Positions 1 to 12,574 are shown, numbered from the stretch's first letter. The stretch is DNA of 64,000 bases from Pardosa pseudoannulata (GCA_032207245.1 CM063500.1:34263590-34327589), one strand, 5' to 3'. Numbers and translations are program-made. The notes: generated from the sequence alone by a model not told the origin.

Positions 1-79
1 GGGAAAAAATTAGTCCGCTCTTTTTGTGATAACTTTGAAAATTTCTATGAGTTATTTCCAGCATATATAAGGTAAAAAT

Positions 80-884
80 CAGGGCTTCGAACCGGAACTG
101 AACCGAAAACCGGAAAAAACCGTTATTTTGGTCAGAACGAAAACCGGAACTGAACCGAAAAAAATATCGGTTTATTTCGGTTCGATATATCTTTCAGTCA
201 TTTTGTTACTGTTACCAACTTATCAATATTTTCTAATTTAACGTCAACTTTATAATTACATATCCGCACTTGTATAAGATTGCAATGTTGGTTTTGGCAG
301 CTCCAGCTACACAAGTTAGTGTTGAAAGAGCGTTTTCAGGTTTGAAATTTATTCTCCGAGACAACAGAAGTAATCTCAGTGAAACCACGTTAGAAGATAT
401 ATTAATAATTAGAGGCAATTTTCATATGTTAAATAAATAATATATTTTTTACATAATTATTGCAAGGCCAAGTGCACGATGTGAGAGTCAAACGACGAAT
501 CTGAGTAATCATGAACCTAGTTGTCAAATGCGAATTTGATAATGGATAACAATGCCAATGCTCGCCGCTCTTATCGTACCTGCTGTTTGTATCAATTCAC
601 ATAGTGTACCAATTAAAAAAAGAATAAAATCTTCTAAATTTTGATAGAATTACATTTTTTGTTTATGATAGAATTATATTTTTAGTACAAATAAGAATAT
701 ACATAAAATGAAATTATTCATTTGGAACTGAAACGAAAACAGTTATTTTTGGCGGAGCGAAAACCGGAACTGAACCGAAAACCGTTATTTTTGGCGGAGC
801 GAAAACCGGAACTGAACCGATATTAATTTTTTAGTTGAACCGGAACGAAAACCGGAACAAAAAAAATTACGGTTCGAAGCCCTG
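80..884 (+). mobile_element. hAT transposon derivative with 8-bp target site duplication
   Basis: The perfect terminal inverted repeats are cagggcttcgaaccg at 80 and its reverse complement ending at 884. Both sides are flanked by gtaaaaat (72-79 and 885-892), an 8-bp duplication as made by hAT transposases. Subterminal blocks repeat accggaactgaaccgaaaa several times at both ends. The interior keeps only the C-terminus of a transposase, so the copy is non-autonomous. Confidence 0.93.
261..440 (+). pseudogene. hAT transposase C-terminal dimerisation fragment
   Basis: 59 open codons ending in TAA at 438. The sequence LAAPATQVSVERAFSGLKFI followed by LRDNRSNLSETTLEDILIIR is the hallmark of the hAT C-terminal dimerisation domain. 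The rest of the transposase (zinc finger, RNase H-like core) is missing, so this is a remnant inside an internally deleted element. Confidence 0.85.
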
Positions 885-1132
885 GTAAAAATAGAAGAAA
901 AATAATAAGGTAAAAATAGAAGAAAAAATTAAAAATTAATATACTAGGAACATTTTAAGAATTAACAAAATATTTTGTGAGTTCATTCTGTGTATATGAT
1001 AGAGAAAAAGAAACCAATATATATATTTTATATACTAATATATACCAAAATATTTTTTTCTCTATATGTTTGGGGTTAGGGGCGCAGACCAGTTTTTTGC
1101 CACGGGGGCCGAGGTACCTAGTTATGGCCCTG

Positions 1133-1861
1133 CCCTTGCCTGTCGGAAATGCGCCAATTTTGGAATGCCCGACGTGAGTTCAAACAATTCTTTATCAATT
1201 CCGTAAAGTCCTAAGTCGGTTTGTCCAGTGCATAATATTTAATTTGCCATTTTCCCAATAGAGATACTTCCCCGTCAAAGTTCGGCAGTTTCGCGCCATT
1301 TGTCGCTATTTCTCGGATACTGTAAAGGATTCTTGAAATTCAAAGGAATCTGACGGACGTGGAATTCATGACAGTTGATATAAATAATAATATTGTTGTA
1401 TTAGTTTATTATATTCATCCAGAAAATGTCATCTGATGCATTTTGCTGTAGTTTCAGCAAAAATTACTGTAATCCATTGACACATTCCATATATGTGATT
1501 AAAATTAACATAAGTACGTCATACCTAATTATGTTTATCGTTATTTTTATTTATTTATTTTTACTTTTACTTTAATTTCGGCTTCATCAGAAGCTTTGTA
1601 TTATTTCACATATTTTGGCACCATCTTGCAGACTTCGGCAATTTTTAGTAGCTCTCATCTTGTTATTGTAAAGCAATGCACGTATCTTCCTAGAGACTGA
1701 CCAAAACTGTGATTTTTATGGCTTTTTTCTGAATATCGAATGCAAAAATAATATTATTAAGAATAATTTATAATGAACTTTATAGTTTGTTGATTGTCGA
1801 CTGAATGGTGACTAAAATATTATGGAAATGTTTTCTAGCTTAAACATTTTCCATTCGTATC
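1133..1861. other. Unassigned AT-rich sequence
   Basis: No conserved open frame, repeat unit or RNA gene recognised. Short frames here have no family resemblance. Confidence 0.4.
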
Positions 1862-1865
1862 TTAA

Positions 1866-2099
1866 CCCTTTCGTGGGCTGTGGGAACATTACTTCCCACC
1901 TACACGATCTTACAAAATATACCTGTGGAGGGCGCAAAACCCATTATAATAAATTGATCTTGTTATTGAAACGACGGGAAGATTGATTCCCGCTTCGGTT
2001 TCGCGCTGTCATCAATTGTGCGATCGATTGAATAAGATTAGCAGCTCTGTTTTGAAAGTTTGGAAATGTGGAGTGAAAAATAAATGGCCCACGAAAGGG
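1866..2099. mobile_element. piggyBac-like MITE, 234 bp
   Basis: TTAA at 1862-1865 and 2100-2103 flank perfect 13-bp inverted repeats (ccctttcgtgggc and gcccacgaaaggg). A C-run start next to a TTAA duplication is typical of piggyBac-type elements. Subterminal gggaa/ttccc hairpins are also present. No coding capacity. Confidence 0.85.
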
Positions 2100-2103
2100 T
2101 TAA

Positions 2104-2921
<818 letters not shown>

Positions 2922-2999
2922 ATTTGATGAAATAGCTCACTATGTCTGTAGTCTATTTGGATGATTTGGAACTTTTCTTATTTGAGCTTTGACCTTAAA

Positions 3000-4620
3000 G
3001 ATCTCAAAGATCATTATGAATCTTTGAAAATCTCGATGTTTCAGATAGATTCGTATGGTTCCTGTAACGAAAATCAACCCTGCTGTTCTCCCGTTTCTTT
3101 AAGATGAATCAAATCTTTGTGAATCTGATTGAGACGAGGACATATTATCGACAAAAATACAAATATTCACAGTAAACATCTCATTTTACAAAAAAACATT
3201 ATGAAGATTCTAAAATCTCGATGCTTAAGATAAAGATTCGCTTAGTTCTTATAATTGAAAGTGTTCATGTTCTTCCGCTTCATGAAGATAAATCAAATAC
3301 TTGTGAATCTGATCGAGACAAGGATGTATTAGAGATAAAAATACAATCTTTCACCTTAAACATTTTAGCTTAGAAAAAACATTATGAAAATTCTAAAATC
3401 TCGATGCTTTTGATAGAGATTCGTATGGTTCCAATAAATGTAAACGATCCTGCTGTTCTTCTGCTGTATGAAGATGAATCAAATACTTATGAATCTGATT
3501 GAGACAAGGTTGTATTAGAGATAAAAATACAATCTTTCATCTTAAACATTTTAGCTTACAAAAAACATTATGAAAATTCTAAAATCCCGATACTTAAGAT
3601 AAAGATTCGTTTTGTTCTTATAGTTGAAAGTGTTCCTGTTCTTCCGCCTCATGAAGATGAATCAAATACTTGTGAATCTGAATGAGACAAGGGTTTATTA
3701 GAGATAAAAAATACAATCTTTCCCTTTAAACATTTTAGCTTACAAAAAGCTTTTTGAAAATTCCAAAATCTCGATGCTTTAAAAAGAGATTCACATGGTT
3801 CCTATAATTGAAAGTGTTCCTGCTGTTCTTCCGTCTCATGAAGTGGAATCAAATCTTTGTGAATCTGATTGAGACAAAGATGTATTAGAGATAAAAGTAC
3901 AATTTTCCACGTTAAACATTTTAGTTTACAAAAAATATTACGAAGATTCTAAAATCTCGATGCTTTAAGATAGAGATACGTATGGTTCCAATAATTGAAA
4001 GCGATCCTGCTGTTCTTCTGCTGTATGAAGATGAATCAAATACTTGTGAATCTCATTGAGCCAAGGATGCATTAGAAATAAAAATACAATCTTTCACCTT
4101 AAACATTTTAATTTACAAAAAACGTTATAAAATTTCTAAAATCTCGATGCTTTAAATAGAGATTCGTATGGTTCCAATAATTGAAAACGATCCTACTGTT
4201 CTTCCACCGTAAGAAGATGAATCAAATACTTGTGAATCTAATTGAGACAATGTTGTATTATCGATGCAAATACAGTCTTTCACCTTAAGCATTTTAGCTT
4301 ACAATAAACATTATGAAAATTCTAAAATCCCGATGCTTAAGATAAAGATTCGTTTTGTTCTTATAGTTGAAAGTGTTCCTGTTCTTCCGCCTCATGAAGA
4401 TGAATCAAATACTTGTGAATCTGATTGAGACAAGGATGTAATAGAGATAAAAATACAATCTTTCCCTTTAAACATTTTAGCTTACAAAATATATTACAAA
4501 GATTCTAAATTCTCGATGTTTTAGATAGAGATTCGTATGGTTCCAATAATTGAAAACGATCTTGCTGTCTTCAGCATAAAGATAAATTGAATATTTGAGG
4601 GTCTCATTGAAGCGAGGGCA
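3000..4620. repeat. ~185-bp tandem satellite, about 9 copies
   Basis: The landmark tctcgatgctt(aa)gata recurs near 3031, 3216, 3399, 3585, 3769, 3956, 4141, 4327 and 4512, a period of 183-187 bases. Each unit also holds atgaatcaaatacttgtga, a variant of gattgagacaaggatg and acattttagcttac. Copies differ by scattered substitutions. No coding frame is shared across units. Confidence 0.93.
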
Positions 4621-5639
4621 TATTAGAGACAAAAAAGTGCACTGACAAAAAGTATAATAAATTAAATTAAAAATAGAGAAATCTCTACGGTTTTCCTGGA
4701 GGTATGTGATACCCATGATCTACATAAACGCAGGGAAAATATCATCCGGCCTTTGGGCTAAAATAGTCTTAGAAAGCTTGTGATTAATAATATGATGGCT
4801 TGTTCTACATTACAATTTAAATTAATTTCATTTTGAGGAAATCAGCCACTCCTGCAGAAAGCATCTGTGGTAAATAGTGGGATACTTTATCATAACAATG
4901 GACACAACAAACTCTATGCTAGCTTAGAAAGTTTCATTTGTGTTTATTCAATAGAACTAAGGCTGGATAATTAATCACCATTCAGTGCATGCATATTACT
5001 TTTATATTATTCATTTAATTATTTATTTATAACACAAGCCTAACTCTGCCCTCTATATTGTTCCTTGCAGTGAAGTAAAATCCTTTTGTACAATCTCTCC
5101 TTTTATTCTTAGCCTTATTCATGCCGACATTGTTTCATCCAACAATTCGTGAATATTTTGTTTGGTTTCTGTTCTTATAATGTACCAGCTGCATGAATCT
5201 AATATCCATCTGCGCTGTCAGTCTAATAATAAACTTGCATTTTTATAAAAAACTAACATTCGAATCCTTGCATCTTACTCATCGTGGCTGTTGCTTTTCA
5301 TTCTCTAATTCACGCTCTCGATGACCCACCAGCTTTTTGCCTTCCTTTCACTCCGAAGGATTCTGAAATAACAATTAATCATGTCTTACCACCGCTGCTT
5401 CTTGTAGTAGTAACATTAATTGCCCACGCGTAACTCTCGCCTGAGAGCGTGCCCTCTTTGTGTGCCCTGCCCTCACTCTCGTGAAACTAATCATAATTGG
5501 AACCGGTGCTTGGACTCCGTGGTACGAAACTTAATGAGGGAGAGCTTATTTCCGCTGGATAGGTTTATGGACCACTAAAGAACTCAAATTGAGCTTCGCA
5601 ACTGAAAGGAAACTCTGTTTCCTTTCGTTAGCTTTTTTT
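4621..5639. other. Unassigned sequence between two tandem arrays
   Basis: No gene or repeat recognised. The part around 5250-5530 is less AT-rich than its surroundings but contains no long open frame. Confidence 0.4.
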
Positions 5640-7310
5640 TTTCCTGAAACGTAAACAATACTGTTTAAAAAAATTTTGGGGCACCACACATAAAATTATT
5701 TCACGCATGGCGTTCTATGTATCTTTTAAGGTGGCAGTAGCTTTTCCGTCTGTGGTGGATAGCAGTTTATTTAATTGGAGGTCCACAAAACAAAAATTGA
5801 ATGTGTAAATACGACGTGACTTACAAGTTAAGATACATTTGCGTTTGCACAAATCAAGGGAAAATTATGTAGCTAGAAGAAAAATGTCCATGTGGATAAA
5901 AAAGAAAACTGTAACATTTTATTTCTTACTATGGAATTTAATATAACCGTAATATTGCGTACAATATATCAGAGCGTTGACTACAAAATCGTCAAGTATA
6001 AAATAAATCCATTCATTTGTTCTTTTCTTTTCAGGCTGTCAAATTAATAATGTTTTAACAATTTTTTTAACAATACTATTTAAAAAATTTTGGGGGCACC
6101 ACACTTAAAATTATTTCACGCATGCCGTTCTGTGTATCTTTTAAGGAGACAGTAGCTTTTCTGTCTTTGGTGGAGGCTGTCAGTTTATTTAATTGGAGGT
6201 CCACAAAACAAAAATTGAATGTGTAAATCCGACGTGACGTACAAGTTAAAATACATACGCGTTTGCATAAATCAAAGGAAAATTATGCAGCTAGAAGAAA
6301 AAAGTCCATGTGGATAAAAAAGAAAACTGTAACATTTTATTTCTTACTATGGAATTTAATATAACCGTAATATTGCGTACAATATATCAGAGCGTTGACT
6401 ACAAAATCGTCAAGTATAATGTTTGTAAAATAAATCCATTCATTTGTTCTTTTCTTTTCAGGCTGTCAAATTAATAATGTTTTAACAATTTTTTTAAACA
6501 ATGTTATTTAAAAAAATTTGGGGCATAAAATTATTTCATGCATGACGTTCTACGTATCTTTTAAGGTGACAGTAGCTTTTCTGTCTTTGATGGAGGCTCT
6601 CAGTTTATTTAATTGGAGGTCCACAAAACAAAAATTGAATGTGTAAATTCGACTTGATTTACAAGTTAAAATACATTTGCGTTTGCATAAGTCAAAGGAA
6701 AATTATGTAGCTAGGAGAAAAAAGTCCATGTGGATAAAAAAGAAAACTGTAACATTTTATTTCTTACTATGGAATTTAATATAACCGTAATATTGCGTAC
6801 AATATATCAGAGCGTTGACTACAAAATCGTCAAGTATAATGTTTGTAAAATAAATCCATTCATTTGTTCTTTTCTTTTCAGGCTGTCAAATTAATAATGT
6901 TTTAACAAATTTTTTAAACAGTTCTATTTAAAACAATTTTGGGGCACTACACATAAAATTATTTTATGCATGGCGTTCTATGTGTTTTTTAAGGTGACAG
7001 TAGCTTTTCCGTCTTTGGTGGAGGCTGTCAGTTTATTTAATTGGAGGTCCACAAAACAAAAATTGAATGTGTAAATCCGACGTGACTTACAAGTTAAAAT
7101 ACATTTGCGTTTGCACAAGTCAAGGGAAAATTATGTAGCTAGAAGAAAAAAAGAAAACTGTAACACTTTTATTTCTTACTATGGAATTTAATATAACAGT
7201 AACAATATATCTGAGGGTTGATTACAAAATCGTCATATATAATGTTTGTAAAATAAATCCATTTTTTTCTTTTCTTTTCAGACAAACAAATTAAAAATGT
7301 TAAACTTAAG
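5640..7310. repeat. ~425-bp tandem repeat, 4 copies
   Basis: Unit starts (a variant of tttggggcaccacac) fall near 5655, 6070, 6499 and 6918. Units share ttaattggaggtccacaaaa, gtccatgtggataaaaaaga, ttcttactatggaatttaat and caggctgtcaaattaataat. Adjacent copies are very similar, so the amplification looks fairly recent. No conserved open frame. Confidence 0.93.
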
Positions 7311-7521
7311 TATATCACTTAACATGTTTGTATTAGTTGAGAACATGGTTATCTGTCCTTGCTCATAGTACTTCTTAAATATGTCTTTAAAATGAGTCAA
7401 TACATTATGGGTTACGAAGCATTTCTCAGCAGCAGCAGTTATGACTAGAATAATTATGATTAGAATAGTGTAATTTTATTTCTTACTATGGAATGTAACA
7501 AAATCATAATATTGCTTAGAT

Positions 7522-8026
7522 CAGGGATGGACAAGAGGTTTTCGGCCGCGGGCCAAAAATCGAAAGAAAATAAATTTGGCGGGCAAGATAAATTTTTCTA
7601 AAATTTTAAAAACAATATACAAGTACCTAACTGTTTAAATACGTTAATGAGATGAATGAAATTGCGATTTCATTTTTAGAAGTTCCTTACACTGAGGTTC
7701 GAAGTGAGATGTACTGATTTTAAGGAATGATGTTAAATGCTCATCTGTCAGTCTACTTCTGAAATTATTCTTTCTAAGGTTCAAAGTTGAAAACACTTGT
7801 TCAGATATAAGAAGCAAATATACCGCTGATCTTCTGGGCGTGAAATAATAAATTTGGGATATAATATTTAAGCAAAGTAGAAAAGGAGATGGATATATAA
7901 TGTATAAATATATATTTCTTTTAATTTGCCTCGACCGGCAACTTAAAATTCTATCCGCGGACCGGATAAAACCTTCCGGATAAAAATTGCCGCAATTGGC
8001 CGGAGGCCGTAGTTTGCCCATCCTTG
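7522..8026. mobile_element. hAT MITE, 505 bp, with 8-bp target duplication
   Basis: It begins cagggatggacaag and ends tttgcccatccttg, imperfect inverted repeats of the hAT CAGGG type. The flanks gcttagat (7514-7521 and 8027-8034) are a perfect 8-bp duplication. A second copy of the same family lies at 62043-62504. Confidence 0.92.
7644..7880 (-). pseudogene. hAT transposase C-terminal fragment inside the MITE
   Basis: On the minus strand an open stretch reads YLLLISEQVFSTLNLRKNNF, then RSRLTDEHLTSFLKISTSHF and a stop near 7644. FS.(M/L)N..K...RSRLTDEHL is the C-terminal motif of hAT transposases of the ZBED/SCAND3-like type. Only this tail remains. The same tail persists with changes in the copy at 62043. 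Confidence 0.75.
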
Positions 8027-8215
8027 GCTTAGATTATAAATATAGTCAAGTGTAATGTTTGTAAAATAAATCAATTCGTTTGTTCTTTTTTTTCCAGCCA
8101 AACAAATCAATATTTTCATTAAATTTAAGTATATCATTTAACATTATTTTCCAGTTGACAACACGGCTAATTTGTTTATCTGTCCTCGCTCATAGTACTT
8201 CTTAACACGTTGACT

Positions 8216-8499
8216 GCCAACTACGAGATAACTCGTACATTGCGTTCTTTTCTAGGACGCTAACTACAAGCTACCTCGTACTGTGTTTACTTGCCATTTT
8301 TATGCAGCTGCTGGTAAACTAGTAGTATATCAGTGCTAATATCGATAGATGGTTTCTGGAAAAAGAACAAAAAATCGAGAACAGAAAATTTATTAAAAAA
8401 CGAACAAAAAATGTAATTATTCCAAGAATAATATAATGTGATTAAATCAGATTGTCATTTTAGGCCAGATTTATGAAAATTGCCGTGGCATTCAACGTG
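8216..8499. mobile_element. TTAA-flanked (piggyBac-like) MITE, 284 bp
   Basis: TTAA at 8212-8215 and 8500-8503; inverted ends cacgttgactgcca and tggcattcaacgtg match at 13 of 14 positions. The neighbouring array unit at 7365-7400 shows the uninterrupted agtacttcttaa site, which supports the boundaries. No coding capacity. Confidence 0.85.
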
Positions 8500-8689
8500 T
8501 TAAAAATGTAATCTCGTCTTCAAAGCGAGTTAAGCCTTTCTCAGCTGCAACAGTTGTAATTAGAACAGCAACAATAATTTAACAACAGTCAATAGTGCTT
8601 TGAAACGTTGTAAGATGTTTTCTATTTTAATAAATTGTAAAATGGCACCAGTCAACTAAATCAATCAAATTTATTTTTTTTCCTAATGT

Positions 8690-9170
8690 TAGTATCCCAA
8701 AGATTATTAGCGTCAGCTTTTACAACATAAAATAGACCATAACCTGGATGGGACGAATATTGTTTTTGTATGAGTTTGTCCCAGGGTAATACTTTCCGAA
8801 TCTGTCGACAAGTAGTCTTGCTTCTTGCTGTCACTCATTTCATCTTTTGCTTTGTTTTTATTTCTACTGTGCAAGATATAATCTGATTGAAACCATCAAT
8901 CATGTGGATAAAGCACCCAAGTTGCGGTTACGGACATGTAGTCTCACATTTTATAATGGACGAATGATTTAACAATTGTCCAATGCTTATTGTTAACTAT
9001 AATCCCTACATATAAATTGTTGCTACTACTATCTGCTTGGACGCATAATCCGACTCTTAGTGTCTTTAATATCGGAATATGTGTTTCTGGCGGCGCTGAT
9101 GGACATTGTACTATTGTCCAACCTGAAATTGGTAAATTCAGAATAAAACCTTTTTCCGTGTGACTCAAGA
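8690..9170 (-). pseudogene. Unidentified decayed coding-like stretch
   Basis: The minus strand has two adjoining protein-like blocks. One (about 9168 to 8944) reads GWTIVQCPSAPPETHIPILK and on to LYVGIIVNNKHWTIVKSF. The next, in another frame (about 8930 to 8695), reads GCFIHMIDGFNQIISCTVEI, has an in-frame TGA, then continues with IRKVLPWDKLIQKQYSSHPG and YGLFYVVKADANNLW. I do not recognise the family. The stop and frame change suggest a pseudogene or an old transposon gene rather than an active exon. Confidence 0.4.
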
Positions 9171-9529
9171 ATCATTTTCAATGGCTTTTCAAACCCTCAA
9201 GTTTCTAAACAATGAGTTCAGGGTAGTGACCTAAAAGAAAGTTCCAGAGAACAGACAGATATTTGCTAATTTGGGGTATGTTATCTGCCGTTTGCGTTTC
9301 TCTCTTTCAACGTTTAAGAATTGGACTAATCCTGAGTTACTGCGGTTCAAACAACTTTTTCTTTAGAATTGTTCGGAACTCGGCGTACTTACTAAAAGAA
9401 TGCCGTGTTTGTCGACTTGTAATATGCATTTCTTTTCCGGGAAAATACCGTCATGAAATGGGAGTAAATCTTATATGCCAGCAGAGACATAATGCAGTTT
9501 TTGTATGGCATGCAAACCAAACGACTTAA

Positions 9530-10515
9530 GGTATCCGTCTACTTTGGAAGAACTTTTTTCTTTAAACGTAGAAACTAGTTCACGTTTTTACATTTTTAGA
9601 TTTGCTTTTTATATCATCATAGAGAATTGCACTTTAAAAATTTATTCCTGGAGAAGTTTTTATAAAATTTCTAATAAATGAAGAAAATTTAGTAAAATAA
9701 ATCGGGTTTTATTCAAAAAGTCTAATATTTTAGTAAATTGAATTATTTCAATATTTTTTTATTCAACACATTTCTTATACACTGGACTAGTGAATCACCT
9801 AAAATCTTTGCTTAATTTACATTTGGTAAACAATGTTGGTCCTTCAAAATCATACACATTGAATTTTTAACGAATTTTCATTACCTTTATATCTAACTAT
9901 GAGTGTAACATCATTAAAAATTATCCAAATTTAAAGCTTTTAGGTCATTTACTAGTAAATACTATCAAAAGCATTCATAACAATTTTCAACAAAATATTT
10001 TAAGAACTTTTTGAGAAATCACATTTCAAGTTTCAACATTTTATTAAAAATACCGTTCTGAGAAAAACGCATTTGAAGTTTATGCAAGAAACTTTAACTA
10101 TTAAAAAATTAAAATTATATGTCTAAATTCCCCACACTTTCTTGCTTCAAAACTTCTTAATTGCCAAGTTGCTGATTATTAAGAATACTAGAAAAATGTT
10201 TGAACTAATCTTCATGAAAATTTAAAAAGTTTTGTCCAAAAAATGCTTCTTAAAAGCCTTTTAAAGAGCATTTTTTAGACAAAACTTTTTAAATTTTCAT
10301 GAAAAATTCATTTCAACTTCTGGTTTCGAAGTCGCTACTTCCGTTTTGTTTTGACAGCTGTCACTGATGTGTAAACAGCTGTAACTTTTCTTTAAACTGC
10401 CGTAGAGACAAAACAAAAACAGATTTAGAAGCCTAACAATTGAAATTTCACAATAGAGAAATAAAAAAAATTATGCTATGTGGTAAAAATTACATTTTCA
10501 AGGTAGACGGATACC
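9530..10515. mobile_element. TTAA-flanked (piggyBac-like) element, 986 bp
   Basis: TTAA at 9526-9529 and 10516-10519 flank perfect 13-bp inverted repeats (ggtatccgtctac and gtagacggatacc). The interior is AT-rich with no transposase and contains the large inverted repeat at 10200-10316. A different family from the TTAA elements at 1866 and 8216. Confidence 0.87.
10200..10316. repeat. ~56-bp-arm inverted repeat (hairpin) within the TTAA element
   Basis: Arms 10200-10255 and 10259-10316 share tcatgaaaatttaaaaagtt on opposite strands and are separated by about 3 bases, with only a few mismatches. Confidence 0.88.
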
Positions 10516-10580
10516 TTAAGCCAAAATAATGTTTCGTTTTTACTTAATGTAAGAAATATAATTTTCATAGAGATTGTATG

Positions 10581-10647
10581 ATCATAATGTACTCTACTGA
10601 AAAATAGAGTATTCTAAACTCTATTTTTCAGTAGAGTACATTATGAT
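10581..10647. repeat. Perfect 30-bp palindrome with 7-base loop
   Basis: Arm 10581-10610 is the exact reverse complement of 10618-10647 (left arm begins atcataatgtactctactga); loop attctaa. It could be a tiny MITE or a hairpin; no flanking duplication is obvious. Confidence 0.95.
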
Positions 10648-10745
10648 ATGTACTCTGCTGAATGTATGAGCAGCTAAATACATTTGGAGACACAAATATA
10701 GATTAATTTATATTATTGGTCTGTTTTCCACCTTGAGCTGATGAA

Positions 10746-11742
10746 TCCCCTATATAATAATAACCTAAGTTATCTGTCCGTCTGTCCTTGATTTTTTGAA
10801 GCGGTTGGACCTGGAATGGATAGAGGCATCCATATTGTATTCTTGATGAGTTAGGGTTAGCAAAATTCAAAGCGAGTAAAGTTTATCTTCTCTTAAACTA
10901 TCGATCCGATTCTAAAATAAATTGGTATAAATATGCTTCGAATCACAGCGAAAAATACTGTCGTCTTTAAAACGTTCAAAATCAACCTCTTCCCCCCTTA
11001 ACGAGCGTTTAATTCCCTTATTTCAAACCTTTGTTTCCCGGTTAGGAGAAGGCGATTAAATTTATCAATTTATCACATTATAAATAGATGAAAATAACAT
11101 TTTTTTCAAGCATTATGACGTCATTCCTTTAACCACCTCATTTAATCATTTCTAATTTTAAATTATTTAAATATCGTCTGCATTATTTTCATGCGTTTTA
11201 TCACTGAACTTAGATATTGCGTAAATATTTTTCTTTCATTTTTTGGCTTAAATAATAGATTAGGTACATATGTGATAGTTTTAAATTTAATCATCTATCA
11301 TTTTTTATTGCAATGAAAATTTTATCACCAGTATAATGACAAATTCTTTTCATAAAAATCTAGCAGTCTATTTCACGGACTAATAAATATCTAGCGTTTA
11401 AGTTATATATCTTTGAAAATTAAAAAGTTTGTTCGTTTGTGTGTTTGTTTTTTATACATAACCACACGGTTTGCAATCGATACGTTAAATTTTAGACATC
11501 ATTCATATATACCGCCAAATAATCACTGTCAATATTAAAACCTCAGCTCTCCATCCTATCATGTAATATGACAAGATAAATTAAAGCTGGCAACTAACAT
11601 GCGGTCAGTAAATATAAACCAATTATTGATCGTATACCAGATAATTCTCAGCCAAAAAACAAACCATTTTTTTACCTATACTTTACAATTCTAAAAAATT
11701 AAAAATTTTATTGACTCCGCCATATGACGGGCTATATGCTAG
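10746..11742 (+). mobile_element. Non-autonomous Helitron, subfamily B, 997 bp
   Basis: It starts TCCCCTATATAATAATA after an A and ends gctatatgCTAG before a T, fitting Helitron insertion between A and T. Eleven bases before the end is a slightly decayed form of the 16-bp hairpin that is intact (cccgtcatatgacggg) in other copies. No Rep/helicase coding. Copies of the same subfamily are at 13013, 29291 and 29581. Confidence 0.88.
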
Positions 11743-12574
11743 TCATTAAATACTAATCTACCATACATTTTCAATAAAAATTTTCCGTACATCAGTTTTT
11801 TCACAAAGCAGGTCTGTTTGATTTTCCTCTCTCCAAAACTAACTCTGCAAATTTTGCAATTAACAAATGCGTGAGAAATCTTAAAGAACCGTTGCCAACA
11901 TGAATATTCAATTAACATATCTACCATCTTGACTAATGTTGTGTAACCTCAATTTCTTTTCGTTTTCTGGCCTACTAATTTCGTGTTTTCCTCTTAGCAG
12001 CAACTCGATCAGAATTTAAATCTTCGCGTTAATGCATTCCGCACCCCCTCTCCGCCTGTTTTCTTCATAAAATTCTGTAATAGTTCTATTATATTTTTCA
12101 ACTCTTAAAACTTATCTTACTAATGCAAATGAGTTTCTTTTAAAAGTCAACGTAACACGTTTTGGAGAGACACATAGGCGTTACATACCGTTATTTTTAA
12201 ATATTTTGTCCTGATTATAAACTTTTTGTTGACCGATGCTTTTTTGTTCGGAGTGCCATTTTCTTACGTTGTGGAATTTCACGTTTATATTTCCAGTAAA
12301 CGAAGGAATTGGAGTAGGCCAGTGAAGATTCCATTAAAATCGTGATCAACTTATCTTTTGGAACTATTATTTGTTGAAACGTCTATTATCGAAGAAAGGT
12401 TTTGCAAGGAAATTAAGTTTTTCATTTCGATTTGGTTTATGTACTTTATCAAAAAGCAGACTATTCTTTTCTCTCTCTCAGTATTTCCATTGTTTTCAAT
12501 AGTCTAAAAATTTTGTAATTATTAAAACGTGAGAAATTGTGCTTTTCTATGTGTACTACACACTTTTCTTAGTA
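11743..12574. other. Unassigned AT-rich sequence
   Basis: No recognised gene or repeat between the Helitron and the TA array. Confidence 0.4.

Larger units (their letters stand above)
1..1132 (+). mobile_element. CAGRGCCGTAACTAG terminal-inverted-repeat element, left end outside window
   Basis: The right end, with gggcgcagaccagttttttg and ctagttatggccctg (to 1132), is the same as the right end of the element at 14754-16092 and the reverse complement of the left end of the one at 45600-47099. The stretch 893-1000 is also shared with both. Its left terminal repeat is not in the window. Position 80-884 is a younger insertion. CAG ends and ~8-bp duplications in the complete copies suggest the hAT superfamily; no transposase is visible. 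Confidence 0.7.
7311..8580. repeat. Diverged continuation of the tandem array, split by two MITEs
   Basis: Two older units follow. They share ttaagtatatca(c/t)ttaaca, gttatctgtcctcgctcata-type and agtacttctta motifs (7300-7470 and 8130-8215, resuming at 8500). The second unit is interrupted by a hAT MITE (7522-8026) and a TTAA element (8216-8499), so comparing the two units shows the empty target sites. Confidence 0.8.

Noticed and set aside
7943..8137. 64-codon minus-strand frame
   Set aside because: It crosses the end of a hAT MITE into satellite sequence, so it cannot be a real gene.
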